Program-made: the position numbers and the translations under genes | The notes under the pieces: generated by a model | What the model was told of the DNA's origin: nothing | Database searches by the model: none | Seen by the model: only the letters and a program-made list of their open reading frames with translations | Shown: positions 46,396 to 60,904 of the stretch, piece after piece | How the letters are laid out: each line of letters starts with the position of its first letter | Position numbering within the stretch: the stretch's first letter is position 1 | From: Mallotus nudiflorus | Lineage: Eukaryota > Streptophyta > Magnoliopsida > Malpighiales > Euphorbiaceae | DNA length: 64,000 nucleotides | Direction of reading: 5' to 3' | Assembly (NCBI GenBank): GCA_947683625.1 | Contig: CANTUR010000049.1 | Location: forward strand, 5,558,501-5,622,500

Positions 46396-47838
46396 CTGCA
46401 ATTATTGATTTAACAGTAATCAAGATGCTGCTTCAAACATAGATAAAGCCTTAATGAATACTACATGAGATGAAAACTAGGTCGACAAGCAGTTATTTTC
46501 CATGAAAAATAAATATAAAAAATTTTAAACTTCTCCGAATAGACGTTTCCGAGTTTCTGAAACGTTTTCATATCGAAAACTTCAGAAAACTCATCGAAAA
46601 TTTTCCAAGTCATTTCCACAAATATAAAAAATTAAAAAACACATTTCCTACTAGGAAACAAATTTCTAACTTGAAAAATGTATTCATTTAGTATTTTCCT
46701 AAATAAAATATTAGACAAATTAAAAAATAATTTTATATTCTTTTTTAACTAAACAAAATAATTTATATAATTAAACTATTACTTGATAGAACATAATTTT
46801 TTTTTCAAGATTTATATATAAAATTTATATCTCTATAGATTCATATATTTTTAATATTTATTTATATACCCATATACTTTTAATATTTGCATGTTTTCCC
46901 AACATTATGTTTCCTAATTTTAAGAAGTGTGATTTCGTTGTATCCGTTTCCATGTTTCCATATTTCCGCATTTATATTTATGTGCTACATAGATGTACGC
47001 AATGTATAATTACCTGTTACACTAAGCAAAATATCTCCAAGAGAGGTCTAGTCATCTTTACCTTCCCTCCTTAAATAGTGATAAATATACACAAGTGAAA
47101 AATGCTTTCAATTATGACTTTAAATAATAGTTTCATGATCCATTTCAGTATCAGTAACGATGTAATTTTAACGAACTGAATTGGATTAATTCAAACTGTA
47201 TTGTTTAGTGCTATCATGAATTTTTTTAAAAATATCAATAAAATGCACCATATAAATAAAAAATGCAAAATAAACTTTAACTTCTAATATAATAAGTTAA
47301 GAATTACTTAAAAAATATATATTTGTACTATAAAAATATACACTTGAATAAAAATTATTATTTACTATAATAAAAAATAGCATAAGATAATACTTCATAT
47401 CTTTAATATGTAAATAATTATATTAATATGATATTATTACAAATTTTTTGATAAATACACTAATAATAGAAATCACCACAAAAAAGAGTGGCATGGAGGA
47501 TCTTAATTACTAGGCCTAGAATTATAATCATCAACATTTCGGTTGCTCATTTCATACGGGAATAAGTTAAAAAAATGAACTCCCTTTTTTGAATGTGTTA
47601 GAATGGCTTTGAAATTCAGGCACATTACTAGATAATTTTGAGAAATATTCAATTGATTCTCAAATATAGTTGGATAACTTTGGTGTGATTCTTGTTGATT
47701 CTAATTATCACAGGGCATTTCATAATATCATAAAGGATTAAATGGATTCATGTAATGACTGAACCTAGAATCTTGATTTGCATTAGTCAAAATAGAACTA
47801 CTTTCACCTCTACTGATTTCATATCCAAATTCATATTG
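46396..47838. other. CACTA interior between KUP exon and hAT remnant
   Basis: 46550-46640 has repeated inverted words (gtttccgagtttctgaaacg, cgaaaacttcagaaaac) reminiscent of sub-terminal repeats of a hAT element, followed by AT-rich DNA. 47560-47838 on the minus strand continues the hAT C-terminal reading frame weakly. No other gene. Confidence 0.4.
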
Positions 47839-48504
47839 TCATGGTGCACAATTGGATGGAATATTTGGAGAACTAGATGGATCAAAGAATGATGGGATAT
47901 CATTTGAATAATTGGAATCTTCACAATATTCATAGCTTATTCCAATTGGCCTATGATATTCAGTTCCATCACCATCATTATCACCACCACAACAATGACC
48001 AACACCACCACCATCATCATCTTTATCACTTTCACCACCATCGCCTGAAGGTGAATCAACACTATATCTGAATGGAGGAGTCACTCAATTCTTGCTCAGT
48101 CAAATCAATTGTAGGATCTTGTTCACCATCATCATCATTCAACTCATCAAGATTTTGTCCATCAAGTAAAGGAGCTTCTAATTCTTCCAAACATGAATTT
48201 AAAGGGTCATGCTCATTAAAAATATAATCCAAGTTGATCAGATTAAAAGCTTTCTCTAACTCTTATTATAACTTTTGCATTGCATTTCGCAATTTCAGCT
48301 TCATATTATAGTGTACGTAGACTAGATAGTGTAATTTTTTTTTACTTCAATCTATTTCTAGTTTTTGTATGAAACAAGTTAAAAGTGCTCCAATTCCTTT
48401 TATAATTTGTTGTTGATGTTGTCTGACTTAAGACTCTCACAACAATATTTTGAAGTTTAGGTGTTGACTCTCCAAAATTAATCCACCACTTAGCTACATC
48501 AACC
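47839..48504 (-). pseudogene. hAT transposase C-terminal (dimerisation) remnant
   Basis: The minus strand reads DVAKWWINFGESTPKLQNIV, then VLSQTTSTTNYKRNWSTFNL and HTKTRNRLK, the hAT family C-terminal dimerisation region with its W-W-x-x-F-G and R-N-W-S-T-F signature. Stops follow, then the acidic tail ELEAPLLDGQNLDELNDDDG and a frame change into a Gly/Asp-rich low-complexity end (47839-48084, 81 codons). The N-terminal zinc finger and catalytic core are absent or unreadable. It lies nested in the CACTA element, probably as a separate hAT insertion. Confidence 0.78.

Positions 48505-50266
<1,762 letters not shown>

Positions 50267-50340
<74 letters not shown>
50267..50340. repeat. Compound (TC)n(TA)n microsatellite
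   Basis: About 10 TC units followed by about 27 TA units. Confidence 0.96.
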
Positions 50341-50344
<4 letters not shown>

Positions 50345-50699
50345 AAATAATATAACAATCATTTTTCACAAATAAATAAAAAAATTACATTTACCTATAA
50401 TTACAAATAGTTTAACAAATATCTTACAATTAATAATAATTCTACAAATATTAATAGGCCCAAATAGGGACTATGAGCTGATATCCACTTCTTGGGCTAT
50501 TTTTAAAAATTAGGCTGCTTGTTGGGCTTCTGCTTGTTTTTGTTCTTCTTCATCTTCCCGTCGATTTGCAAGTGATATCGGGCCGTGACGGAAAATCATG
50601 GTCGTTAGGAATGAATCAGCAGCAATACGATCGATTCATCGACCAAATATGAATTGCCATTTGTAGCCATTCCAATCTGGCTATATATCGAATTGTCTT

Positions 50700-50915
50700 C
50701 ATTGAAATCCATTGTAGAATGACCGATACGCATAGTATTGACCTTTTTTAAAACCCTACTACCATACATCCATATGTTGAATATTCCAATACCTTCAATT
50801 AAAAGAAAGCATAGCAGCACAATGGGAGCAAAGAGCCAGCCAACCCTATCTATTCAATAGTGTTGCACGCTAAACAAGCCTACTAAAATTACAACAGCAA
50901 CAACTATCACTATAT
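50700..50915 (-). pseudogene. Captured exon of a KUP/HAK/KT potassium transporter (membrane block)
   Basis: After the acceptor TTTGGTGCAG| the minus strand reads DIVIVVAVVILVGLFSVQHY, one stop, IDRVGWLFAPIVLLCFLLIE and GIGIFNIWMYGSRVLKKVN. The G-L-F-S-x-Q-x-Y...D-R-V-G-W-L-F-A-P-I-V-L block is diagnostic of KUP/HAK/KT transporters. Homology fades after about 50740 although the frame stays open to 50605. The first codon (Asp) is completed only by joining to the exon ending at 51041, which shows that the intron phase is preserved. Confidence 0.85.
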
Positions 50916-51040
50916 CTGCACCAAAGAAAATAAAAGTACAAAGCCTCAAAATTCAAGTTAGTGAAAATTCATGTCGACAACAATATAGGGTGCAGAAAGG
51001 ACAAACATTTTCTTAATCATTCTCAAAAGTGGAAAAGTAC

Positions 51041-51100
51041 CATTACTGATATTAGGATGGTCTACTTTGATCCACCGGCAGCTAGATGAACTATCAGAAG
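51041..51100 (-). pseudogene. Captured upstream exon end of the same potassium transporter
   Basis: The minus strand reads IKVDHPNISN then G at 51041, followed by GTACTTTT as donor. The I-K-V-D-H-P motif is the segment preceding the V-V-x-V-V-A-V-V-I-L-V-G-L-F-S block in KUP7-type transporters. A frame slip lies just upstream (about 51075). The intron between this and the next exon is 125 bp (50916-51040). Confidence 0.75.
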
Positions 51101-52139
51101 TAGTTTCCTTAAACTATTATTTGATAGAATGATACCATAACACATGCAGACTATTATTTAATAGAATGACTATTTATTGATTTTATTAAGAAGAAGGATG
51201 ACGCTGCAGTAGCAGCTTCATATTAAATTCAATATTGTATATGCTGTTTTTCTGCTCCAATAATTCACTTATCACCACTACAGATTTCATGATTAATACT
51301 CCACAAATTGGCAATATGTACCTAACCACCATTATGCCAATAATAACTAAAGAGTATGAATGTATATTAAATTGCAAAAGAAAGAAAGGCATGCAAACTC
51401 TGATCAACAGAAGGAAGAAACGCTGATGTACATTCCATATCATATTCATATTCAGGCTGTCAATTTCCATACTTTAAAGTTCAAATGCATTTTCATTAAA
51501 GTTAATAGCTTTCTCTTTGCTTAATCTGTACTTTGCTCAAATTAACTACATGGGATCTCAACTTTAGTTGTCCTACGGTAATGGTTTACGCATCTCATGT
51601 ATTGTATAGATCACATATTCTTTTAATTTAGTTTTCTTTAATTTTTTGCCTAATCAATGCTACACAGTGACCTAAAAAAAACTCTATGATAGAGAGCGCA
51701 ACTATGGTTTCTGGAACCGAAAGATCAACTGAAAACCAAAAAAAAGGTGAACAACTGAAAATATGATGAAAATGAGAACAAAAATAGAATATAAACTCAC
51801 TAGAATTCAACCTCGAGAATAACAATCGAGAAGAACATAATTGAGCTAAAGTAAAACTGAGAAATTGAATTAATAAAACACATCAAATTAAAATAGCTCG
51901 GGGATAAATTGTGAAGATAGATAGGAAGAAGAAGAAGATTGAGCGTTGATTCATGGTAGTGAGGAGTGATGGAATCTATTTTGTGTGGGTTTCTAGGTTG
52001 ATTCACATTGTTGATTCATGGCACTGAGCGTGAGGGTTTTTCTGTGTCTGATAGCTTTTTCTTTATTCCAATTTTTGCTTTTGTTTTTATTAATGAATTT
52101 CTTTAGCCCGCGTTATATTCCCGCTCTTACCATACTTTA
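51101..52139. other. CACTA interior upstream of the transporter exons, unassigned
   Basis: A 94-codon minus ORF (51186-51470) and smaller ones lack recognisable motifs. This could be captured intron. Nothing else seen. Confidence 0.4.
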
Positions 52140-52296
52140 GCCAATTGCGACCATAATAAAAGACATTTAGCGATGACTTTTTAAAGTCATCGTAAATTAT
52201 CTCCGGTTTAACAATGATGTAAAACTTTAGCCGCTAATAACATACCTACAAGGAGGATTTTTTATGTGGTCGCTGAAAGTCCTTTTTCTTGTAGTG
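52140..52296 (-). repeat. Right TIR and sub-terminal repeats of the CACTA element
   Basis: Contains ttagcgatgac facing an inverted gtcatcgtaaat (52160-52195) and ends CTTGTAGTG. Inverted relative to the left end. Confidence 0.8.
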
Positions 52297-53424
52297 TATT
52301 GTTTTAATAGTGAGGCCCTTTTAATATTTTTTATCTTTGTTTTGACTCTTACTATGGTACAAGAGTTTGTATATATAAATAAAATTAAAAACATTAGATT
52401 TATTTTTATTTCAAATATATATAAAATGTATCAATGATTATAATTAAATTAATAGAAATCTAATGATTTTAATCCTAAATGTTTATACTGTAAAAAGCAT
52501 TCATTTGTTTTTCCAACTTTTGATCCCTATACAGAATTTTCATCATGAATATTCAATTTTTATTTGATAATTATATACATTTATGTTAATGAGAATTTAA
52601 AAAAAGTGATGATAAATTTCAACTTTTAGCTAATTAGAATTTAAGATAATTTCTAACTAATTGTTAATTAAAGTTTTTATATTTAAAATGTACTATTTTT
52701 AATAAATATTTATATACAAACGTAAAGTAAAAGCATATTTAATTTTTGATTTGGAAAAAATCGTAAATAATTTTTTTTTTAAACACAAGTCCGTACTACA
52801 CCTAAACTAATCCCTTCTCGATACCTTAAGAGTTTTGAAATAGTTGTGTACCTAGGATTTGAACCTAAAACCTCTAATTAAACTAGAAAAGTCTCTCCCC
52901 AACTCATGCACACTCTATTAGGTGTAACTATTTTTTTAAAAAATAATTTATTTCTTAAACCACAATCAAATCAAGGCTAATTAACTCAATCACGCACATA
53001 CATACAAATAACTCAAGAAAATCAAAAGAGTCATTTATATTATATATAAATGTATGAAAAAATGGATTAACAAGCAAATTTACTTACAATTTCCTTGTAG
53101 GAATATATTTATTGAATATGTTAGAATATTTTATTGAATATGTTAGAATGAGTCATATTGGTTTGTATTAATAAAATAAAAAATTAAATCTAATAAGATT
53201 AATACAAAACATTGACTAATTATAAAATCTTAAGTCCAATAGAATTAATAAATAAATATTGTACAGATATCATGTAAACTATTTTTTCAACATTAATTCT
53301 ATGAAAATTCTACAAATTATGAAGAAAAAAAAATCATAACATTATTAAGTATATATAACATATATTTTTTATTTAGATAATACACTACAAACTTCACACC
53401 TCTATCATTTGTTTGAGTTAACAT
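52297..53424. other. Intergenic AT-rich interval, nothing recognised
   Basis: No ORF above 60 codons and no clear repeat apart from short A and T runs. Confidence 0.5.
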
Positions 53425-53552
53425 TCTTTCGGTGTTGAGTTTCAACATATAGGTACAAAATTAACATATTCCCTGGTTATGGTGGTATGAGAACTGGTGG
53501 ATTCAATAGGTACTATTTTATCTTCTTGAACGCCTCTTGACATTGCTCATGT
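53425..53552 (-). pseudogene. Short gypsy RT/RNase H junction fragment
   Basis: The minus strand reads HEQCQEAFKKIK, stop, YLLNPPVLIPP, stop, PGNMLILYLYV. The E-x-C-Q-x-A-F-x-x-I-K...L-N-P-P-V-L...L-I-L-Y-L pattern is the segment between RT and RNase H in Tat-type gypsy elements. Only about 40 codons remain. Confidence 0.55.
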
Positions 53553-53935
53553 TGGGATTACATGATGCAAACACCCAATGAAAATTAAAATTTTAATCAT
53601 AAAATCCATCACAAGATCCATGTAATTCAATCAAATTGATTAAGAGGGATTCCAAAAACTCACCAAGATGAATTTCAGGTAAAAAGGTTGGAAGGATGAG
53701 ATGGGGTTCACACTAGTAACACCCTACCTCGAGTTTTTCATATTTTCTTATCGAATCAAGATGTTGTCAATATAGCCATGCCTTCTACTAGTATCCACAC
53801 AAAAAGGATGTCCAAAAGCAGTGTTGGTGTGCTAGCACTCTCTATGAGACTCTTCTTATTTCTTTTCTCTCTATGTTCGTTTTTCTTTACTCAAAAGAAG
53901 TAGATTGAATAAGGTGGAGAATAAGATTACTAAAA

Positions 53936-55699
53936 TGTTAGTAATTTTTCACAAGTGTACGGTTTGCGACAAGTAGAAAAGAAGAGTATGAGTATCATTC
54001 CCACGAGGTGATTGATACCAAGTACTAACCCTAATTATATTTCCACAAGCTAACAATATAAAAACAATAAAAAAAAATAAAACACTTAGTTATAATAAAA
54101 TCCTAAATCTGAAATTTTACTTCTTAAAATTCAATAATTAAAAACTAGGGTCCAAATTTGCTTTACTACCTACTACTTGAATTATAGGATCATTTCGCAA
54201 TTCAATTTATTAATATCATTCCCACGAGGAGATTAATACCAATTACTAGCCCTAATTATATTTCCACAAGCCAACAATATAAAAACAATTACAATAAAAT
54301 AATAAAACACTTAGCAATGATAAAATCCTAAATCTAAAATATTACTTCTTAAAATTCAATAATTAAAAACTAGGGCTTGGATTTACTTCACTAGCTACTA
54401 CTTAAATTACAGGATTATTTCATGATTCAATTTATTAATACAGTCAAGGGTAAACCACTCAAATCATCTGAAGTATTTTTTGAGATCAATTAAGCATACC
54501 AAAGTTAATTATAGCCTATTTTCATGGTCATGTCAATTAACTAAGGCTTATTAAATCCTTTACCGATTTATTATTCCTCAAAGGATTTGTTTACTTTCAT
54601 GATCGAGGTTCTTAAGTTTCACAAGTCTATGAGTTGATAAATCATGCAACTTTCATTGTCTCTAATTTATCCACAAACATGCATTCAATCAAGCCAAAAA
54701 TCAAATACAAGAATAATTCAGAACAACTTGTAAAATTAACTAAAAATTAATTCATTGAACGGAAATAAAAATCCAAATAAGTAGTAGTATAGCTACGCAA
54801 ACCTAAACCCTAAAAAGAGTTTAGCCATGTATAATTGTTTCGACAAACACAAATATAATAAAGAGAATTAAACATAAAAAGAATAATTAGTTGAAGCCTT
54901 TGAATCTTGCACAAATACTTTTTCAATCTTTATTGATTGGTTGTTTGAGTCTTTAAAAGTGCTTTTTTGAATAAATTGAATCGCTTTTATGTATCCCTTT
55001 TTATATGAAAAGCCTAATAAAAAACCTACTTTCACTTGAATTATAGTCTCTATTAAAAAGGAAAATTTCTTGTATTCAACATTGCCTGAACATGGCCATG
55101 GCACATCCCATTGCTTATCGGCACAACTTAACACACAACCGTATTTGTCTTTGAGCCATTTTCTAGATCCTTGCATAGCCAAAAGCATGGTTATTCTATA
55201 ACCGTGTTGAGGCTCATGAATTCTTCCAGTGGCACATGCTTGTGTTGAAGTCATGTCCAACTCTCATAATTTCTTTAAATTACATAAAAGAAGTCACAAT
55301 TTGAAGCATAACCATGTTATCTCCCATGGAAAATGTCCCTTGAGCTCCAAAAGGAGACACAACCTCTAGTATAGTCGTGTCCTAAGTCATATGCATAAAC
55401 TCTTCCTTTCAATGCATGGCACAAGCACAAGCACGCCCATGTCATGACTATGTTTCACAAATCCCTGACTTTTTTGGAATTCCTTTTTAAATTTTCCTGC
55501 AAAAAGGGAAATACTAATTAATATTAAATAAAAAAACCCCTAATTTGACTAAAACTAAATAAAATACAATAAAACTAAATTAAAGGTCTAAACTAAAATA
55601 ATTTCTAATTAAACCTAAATTCTTCCCAATAATAACTAATTATTTATTCAAAATTCATTAAAATTCAACTAAACAATATGTGAAAAATTACACACATCA
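53936..55699 (-). repeat. 3' LTR of the second Athila element
   Basis: 1764 bp, minus strand TGATGTGTGTAA (55699) to ...CTAACA (53936). Colinear with 3572-5062 but longer through a 221-bp tandem duplication. Palindrome-rich part at 55080-55450 (catggccatggc, cacgcccatgtcatgac). Confidence 0.82.
53993..54435. repeat. 221-bp tandem duplication inside the LTR
   Basis: Two units starting at 53993 and 54214 (tatcattcccacgagg...). The first Athila LTR has this segment once (about 3630-3850), so the duplication is specific to this copy or subfamily. Confidence 0.9.
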
Positions 55700-56849
55700 A
55701 ATTCCTCTACATTAAAACTTTGCTTGTCTTCAAGAAAAAATTAAATTTAGAAATTTAAACACTAGCTCAACTATAACTAAAGAGTTATATTTTCTAGGAT
55801 ATACAAGTCGATAACACCGAGATTGGAAAATATTTACTAAATAAGATAATCAGACAAAAATACATCATATATAAATAATTTACTAATCATAACCTAAGAA
55901 CTTAACTTTATGAAATTCAATGAACATAACTCCAGAATAAGAGCATTAAAGCTTATAATTCCTTTGAAAAATAAAAGCTTTGGTTATGAATGCATTTTAT
56001 GCTCCATTTCATAACATCTTTTTTTTTTTTTTGCTTTAAAGAGTTCATTTTACACTCAATCTCACTCTAAGGCTTTTACAAAACAAAATTAGGCAAGTGC
56101 ATTTTACGCTCCATCTTGCCTCTTTTTCTTGTTCTTTTTGAATTACAAAATAGAATGCATTCACTCCTAAAATTCTACTCAAATTCAATCTCTAAGTTTA
56201 TGCTTAGGTTATAAAAACTAAACTTTTCATACATAATGACCATGTTCAACTACCTTAATTAATAAACAATTCAGTATTTTGATAATTGAATCAATAATGC
56301 ACACTTATACAATATCACCCTCTCATCATAATTAAGCCTCAATTTTGCACAAAAACAATGAAAATTAATTTTAGGGCAAGCATTGCAAAAGCATGGAAAA
56401 TTTGAGTTGAAAGTTAATAAAATTTGAACAATCTTCTAAACCAAAGAAATTATATATTTTTTTAATTTAAAAATGAAAATAACTCAATAACATGTTAACT
56501 AGCTAATTACCAAATATCTAAACCTAATTCATGCATAAACATAGCTAATATACAAAACATGAACAATGTAAAATTTATGACTAAAGTGAAACTTTAAAAC
56601 TAACTAATTAAAACTATGTAAAATCCTTAAACGCATGGAATATTCAAAATGCATAATATGAACCCTCCCCGACACTATCCATGTCATTGTCCTCAATGAC
56701 TGAAATAATGGAAATAAATATAGAAATTAAAAAAATAATAAAAGAAAGTAAAAAGGAACATAAAATAGTAAGGAACAAATACTTAAGAAAAAGTTAAAGG
56801 TACTACCCTGTATTAGTAACTTTGAACAAAGTATACAATAGTCTCTAAA
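55700..56849 (-). other. 3' non-coding region of the second Athila element
   Basis: Shares ordered blocks with 1-900. A small purine tract (minus strand TAGAGGAATT, 55700-55709) precedes the LTR. No ORF. Confidence 0.6.
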
Positions 56850-58093
56850 CTAAAGAAATATTAAAATGAAGTGACAAAAACCAAAACTAACATAATTGTT
56901 TAAAAGTACGATAAACCAAAAAGAAACAAGGAGTACTAATAACATAAATATAAAATAGAACATCCAAAATATCCAAAAGAAATAGAAAAATAGTAAGTCA
57001 TCTATAGGTGCATCATCATTATAAGCAGCGACATTAACAACAGTATCCATAGTCTTTGTCCTATCAACTGCTTCATCTCTATTGACATATGGAGCATTGG
57101 GTTGTTGAGTCCCTACTACAACATTAGGATGTGGAAACACTGGACGAGATGGTAAAGGGATACCCTGAGTGTAGCAAAAGGAAGAAAGTTCATTATATAT
57201 CTAATGCAACAAATCCAAGTGACACTGGAGATAGATATTAATATTAGATGGAGAATAAAAGGAAGGGCCTGCATGTGGTGGAGGGGTGAATGGGTAGTAG
57301 GAAATGAGGTTCCTCATTGACAGGTGGTACATTTTCCACTATAACTCCAACTAAAGAGTATGTACTATCCTAAATCGCAACCAACCTTATATTCCTTATG
57401 ATAGATAAATGAAAAGCACTCATGGAACAAACCTGGGTCAAAGCAAAGCCATCAAAGACACCTAAACATTTAGATAAGTGTATGATATAAGATCCTCCAC
57501 AAAAAGTGCCTTTTTTTTCTTTCCAACCTTCCCCTTCATATACATTGCAAATCCAAAGCCTAAATTTGGTCATAGACCTAATTGAAAATAATAAATGTAA
57601 AATAAGTCCCGAAGTGTTACAACTTTAGTGCTTTCTCAACAACAACAAATTATAAATGCAATTAACCTATGTAATTACCCTAAAAGAGGATTGGCAATGT
57701 CCATACATTTACATATCTAAGGGTTATAGTTCATATTTATATTAGCATGAGCAATTTTACACCAATAAGCAACAGGGCTAATCATTCCTAAATCAAGCAA
57801 AGTCTGTTCATACTCTTAAGAAGTGACAAATAAATCATCTTAAAAAAACCACATGACACTACAAATTAATTAAAGGATATGGAAAAAAATTTAGTTCCTA
57901 GTCTAGAGTGTACAACATTGAGTTTTGTATAGGTTACTAAGCCCTTTTCAAAAGACAAAGTGGAAAGAAATTCAAGAAATAGTCCATGATACACAGGTTC
58001 ATTAATTTTAACAAAATTAGTCCACTTAGAGTTATCTATCATAGCTCCTATTTGTTCATTTATACCTAAACTCACTAAATCACTTAGCACCAT
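56850..58093 (-). pseudogene. Env-position ORF of Athila (ATHILA ORF / plant transposon protein domain)
   Basis: Broken into open pieces 58093-57866 (NSKWTNFVKINEPVYHGLFL, EFLSTLSF), 57573-57370 (KKGTFCGGSYIIHLSKCLGV, FALTQVC) and 57140-56850 (Pro/Asn-rich start, then a hydrophobic Phe-rich end). The 'W..FV.INEPVY..L..EF..T' and 'G.(I/F)C.G.YI..L....G' patterns resemble the protein coded between pol and the 3' LTR in Athila elements (ATHILA ORF / putative plant transposon protein domain). Its function is unknown; an envelope-like role has been proposed for the position. At least eight stops. It is absent from the first Athila element here. Confidence 0.6.
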
Positions 58094-58249
58094 ATAAAAA
58101 GAGGGATGAATGGGTAAAAATGATAAAATGGCACACCTATCCTTATGAGATTTTGAGGAAAATTGGAGAAGAGAAAGTGTATGTGATAATGATGCCCTTT
58201 GGTGATAAATTTTATTGTATTTTTGAGGTTTGGAATAAGATATGTAGAA

Positions 58250-60119
58250 GGAGTTAGTAGTTCGGGTTAATCTAGGAGTGTTTCATCATTTTTTCATTTA
58301 TTATTGATTTTTATAAATTTTTGCATCATTTCCATTTTTATGTAAAACGGGTATTTTGGTGCTAAAGTTTGCATTATTATATTATTGTTGTTGTTGTTGT
58401 TGTTTATTTATTTTTGTCATCTTTATATTCTTTCTTTTTTGATAAATTTGCTATTTTTGTCATAAAGTCCACAATTTTATGGTAAAAATGGCATTTTTAT
58501 CACTTTTATTATATTAATTGCAATTTTATTTATATTTGTCCTTTTTACTTTCTTTTTTTTTTTTTTGATAAATCTGCTATTTTTATCATAGAGTTCACAT
58601 TTTTATCACTTTTATTATATTAATTGCATTTTTATTTACTATTGTCATTTTTATTTTCTTTTTTGATAAATTTGCTATTTTTATCATAAAGTTCACATTT
58701 TTATGGTAAAAATTACATTTTTGTTATTTTATTGTATTAATTATATTTTTATTTATTTTTGTCATTTTTATTTTCCTTTTTGATAAATTTGCCATCTTTA
58801 TAATAAAGTTTACCTTTTTTAGATAAAAATTGCATTTTTATCACTTTTATTATTTTTAATTGCATTTTTATCATTTTTATTATATTAATCACATTTTTAT
58901 TTTTTTTGATAAATTTACTATTATTATCATAAAATTCACATTTTTATAGTTGAAAATGCATTTTTATCATTTTCATTATTTTAATTGCTTATATTACTTT
59001 TAATTGCACTCTCATTATTTTTATTACATCAATTACATTTTTATTATTTTTATTATTCTTGTCATTTTATTCTATTATTTTATTTTCCTTTAATTTTTAT
59101 CATAAAATTTCATTTTTATGGTAAAGATTGCTTTATTGTTATTTTTGCTATTTTCTATTTTTTCTTACGTCTTTATTATTAAGTTTCCATTGTTATGCCA
59201 AAAATTAGCATCTTTATCATTTTTATCATATTTATTTCTCTATTTTAATTCCATTGTACTTTCCTTGCCATAAAAAATTCTATTTTCATAATAAAAATGA
59301 CAATTTTGCACCAGAATACCTAAGTTTTAGAATCTTGCATCATGCATCTTCATTAGCATCCTTATTTGTTTATTTGTTATTGTTATTTTAATTACCATTC
59401 TATCTCTTATCATATGAATGGATGAAATATATAAATTGCTCTATAGATAATGTGTGTTTGCATGTTTAAAAGCTAACGTTTTTTTTTGCAAGTTTATTAG
59501 AATAGGGATTTTTCATTTATTTCTCTCTTTCATTTTGATGTAATTAATAGAATAGGAAATTTTCAAGGCAATGTAATCCTTAATCCCAATTCCCCTTTTA
59601 TTTTATATTTTGGATGTATTTATTAGAATAGGCTCTCTCCAAGGGTTGTAATCCTTAATCCTTTTTCCCACTTTTTATTTTTCTTATTTGTGTGTTTGTT
59701 TTATTTGTTATCTTTTACATGCTAGTATGCTATTTGCTTATTTGATATTACTTGATTAACTGGTGTGACTGGTGAATTTTTGTTTATTTGCTTATTTTAT
59801 GATCTGTGTGTGCCTAATCCAACTACCCCACATTTTATTTTCAATGCAATTTAAATTGTCTAACAATCAAGTATGGTAAAATGCATCATTATACTGAAAC
59901 TAGGTTAGAGGAATGAGTAATTAAGTAATGTGTAATAAGAAATAGGATAAGTGACTACTATCCTATGAACCCAAACTCTTCGGTTAGAAAAGTGAGTATT
60001 TAATTCACTTTTTCCAATGAAAGTCAGGTGGCGACTCTAATTTACAAGACCTATTCAGGAAGACCCTCCCACATCAATAACATCTAGCAGATAGTCACCT
60101 TAGCCTGTGTGCCCCAACA
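58250..60119 (+). mobile_element. Probable Tat-like LTR relic inside the Athila element
   Basis: 59560-59680 contains two copies of tgtaatccttaatcc, also found in the Tat LTRs (26476, 41387). GGTGGCGACTCT at 60027-60038 equals the PBS-like motif that the Tat LTRs carry 108 bp before their end; a CCCCAACA end at 60119 would be at similar distance. The left boundary is not clear. It splits the pol end from the env-position ORF of the Athila copy. Confidence 0.4.
58441..59000. repeat. Degenerate ~95-125 bp tandem repeat, T-rich
   Basis: The phrase gataaatttgctatttttat plus 'cataaagttcacatttttatgg' variants recur at about 58441, 58567, 58665, 58782 and 58907. Unit length varies, so the repeat is old or slippage-prone. 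Confidence 0.8.
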
Positions 60120-60904
60120 TAACACTGATTCTATCTCATTACGACCCAAGAAAAAAATGGAAATATGCGTATGACACTGTGTTCTCAGTCATGCAAGGTT
60201 CTACCCAATTTGTAAATGAAAGGGTTTAGTGCATATGTCTATGTTATGATCGTGTGCCAACCTATATTGGGATCTGTCTATTTTTAAATTTACCCTCATT
60301 ATCATTAACATAGCCAAGCTTAGGCCATGTATCAATCCATGGAACAGGCTATGAGTTTTAAGGTCTTAAAAGGTACAACCAGGTTGTGGATGTATTATTT
60401 CTTTTGTGTGAATCTGTCAATTTGAGAGACATTGGCCAACACAACCATGCTGTAACCGTGTGGCTAACCATTTGATCTACTATGAATTAAAGCTTTTTGA
60501 GTGCATTGTGTGACATGCCCATGCCATGGCCATGTTGCAAGGCATACGATGTTGTGTGTAAATTATAAAATTATAATCACTTAAGCATTGTTAGTACATG
60601 CCCATGTTTCAAGTTGTGTTGCCTTTTGGGCAAAAATTTCACTATGACACAGCTTGGCATACTGCCATATTAAGGCTATATAACAGTTTGAAAAAAACCA
60701 AAAGCACATAATGGAACATACCTGGACACGGCTAGTGACATGGTTGTGCGGCTGGGCGTGGTAATCCTTTAACTCATATTTCTTTGCCTTTTCATCTCTC
60801 TCTTTTATACATGATGATCCAAAGTGAAAACAAAAGAAAACTAAAATAAATAAGGAAAATAAAGCATAAAAGAAAATAAAATAAAGAGTTGAGAAATAAA
60901 ATAT
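60120..60904 (-). other. Post-pol untranslated part of the Athila element, palindromic words
   Basis: Words such as catgcccatgccatggccatg (60512-60532 region), aaccatgctgtaaccgtg and gacatggttgtgcgg recur, as in the Athila LTRs. The 112-codon minus ORF 60581-60919 is read-through of this region and the pol end rather than a gene. Confidence 0.5.

Noticed and set aside
47877..48071. His-rich plus-strand ORF (metal-binding look)
   Set aside because: Antisense shadow of the Asp/Gly-rich tail of the hAT transposase remnant.
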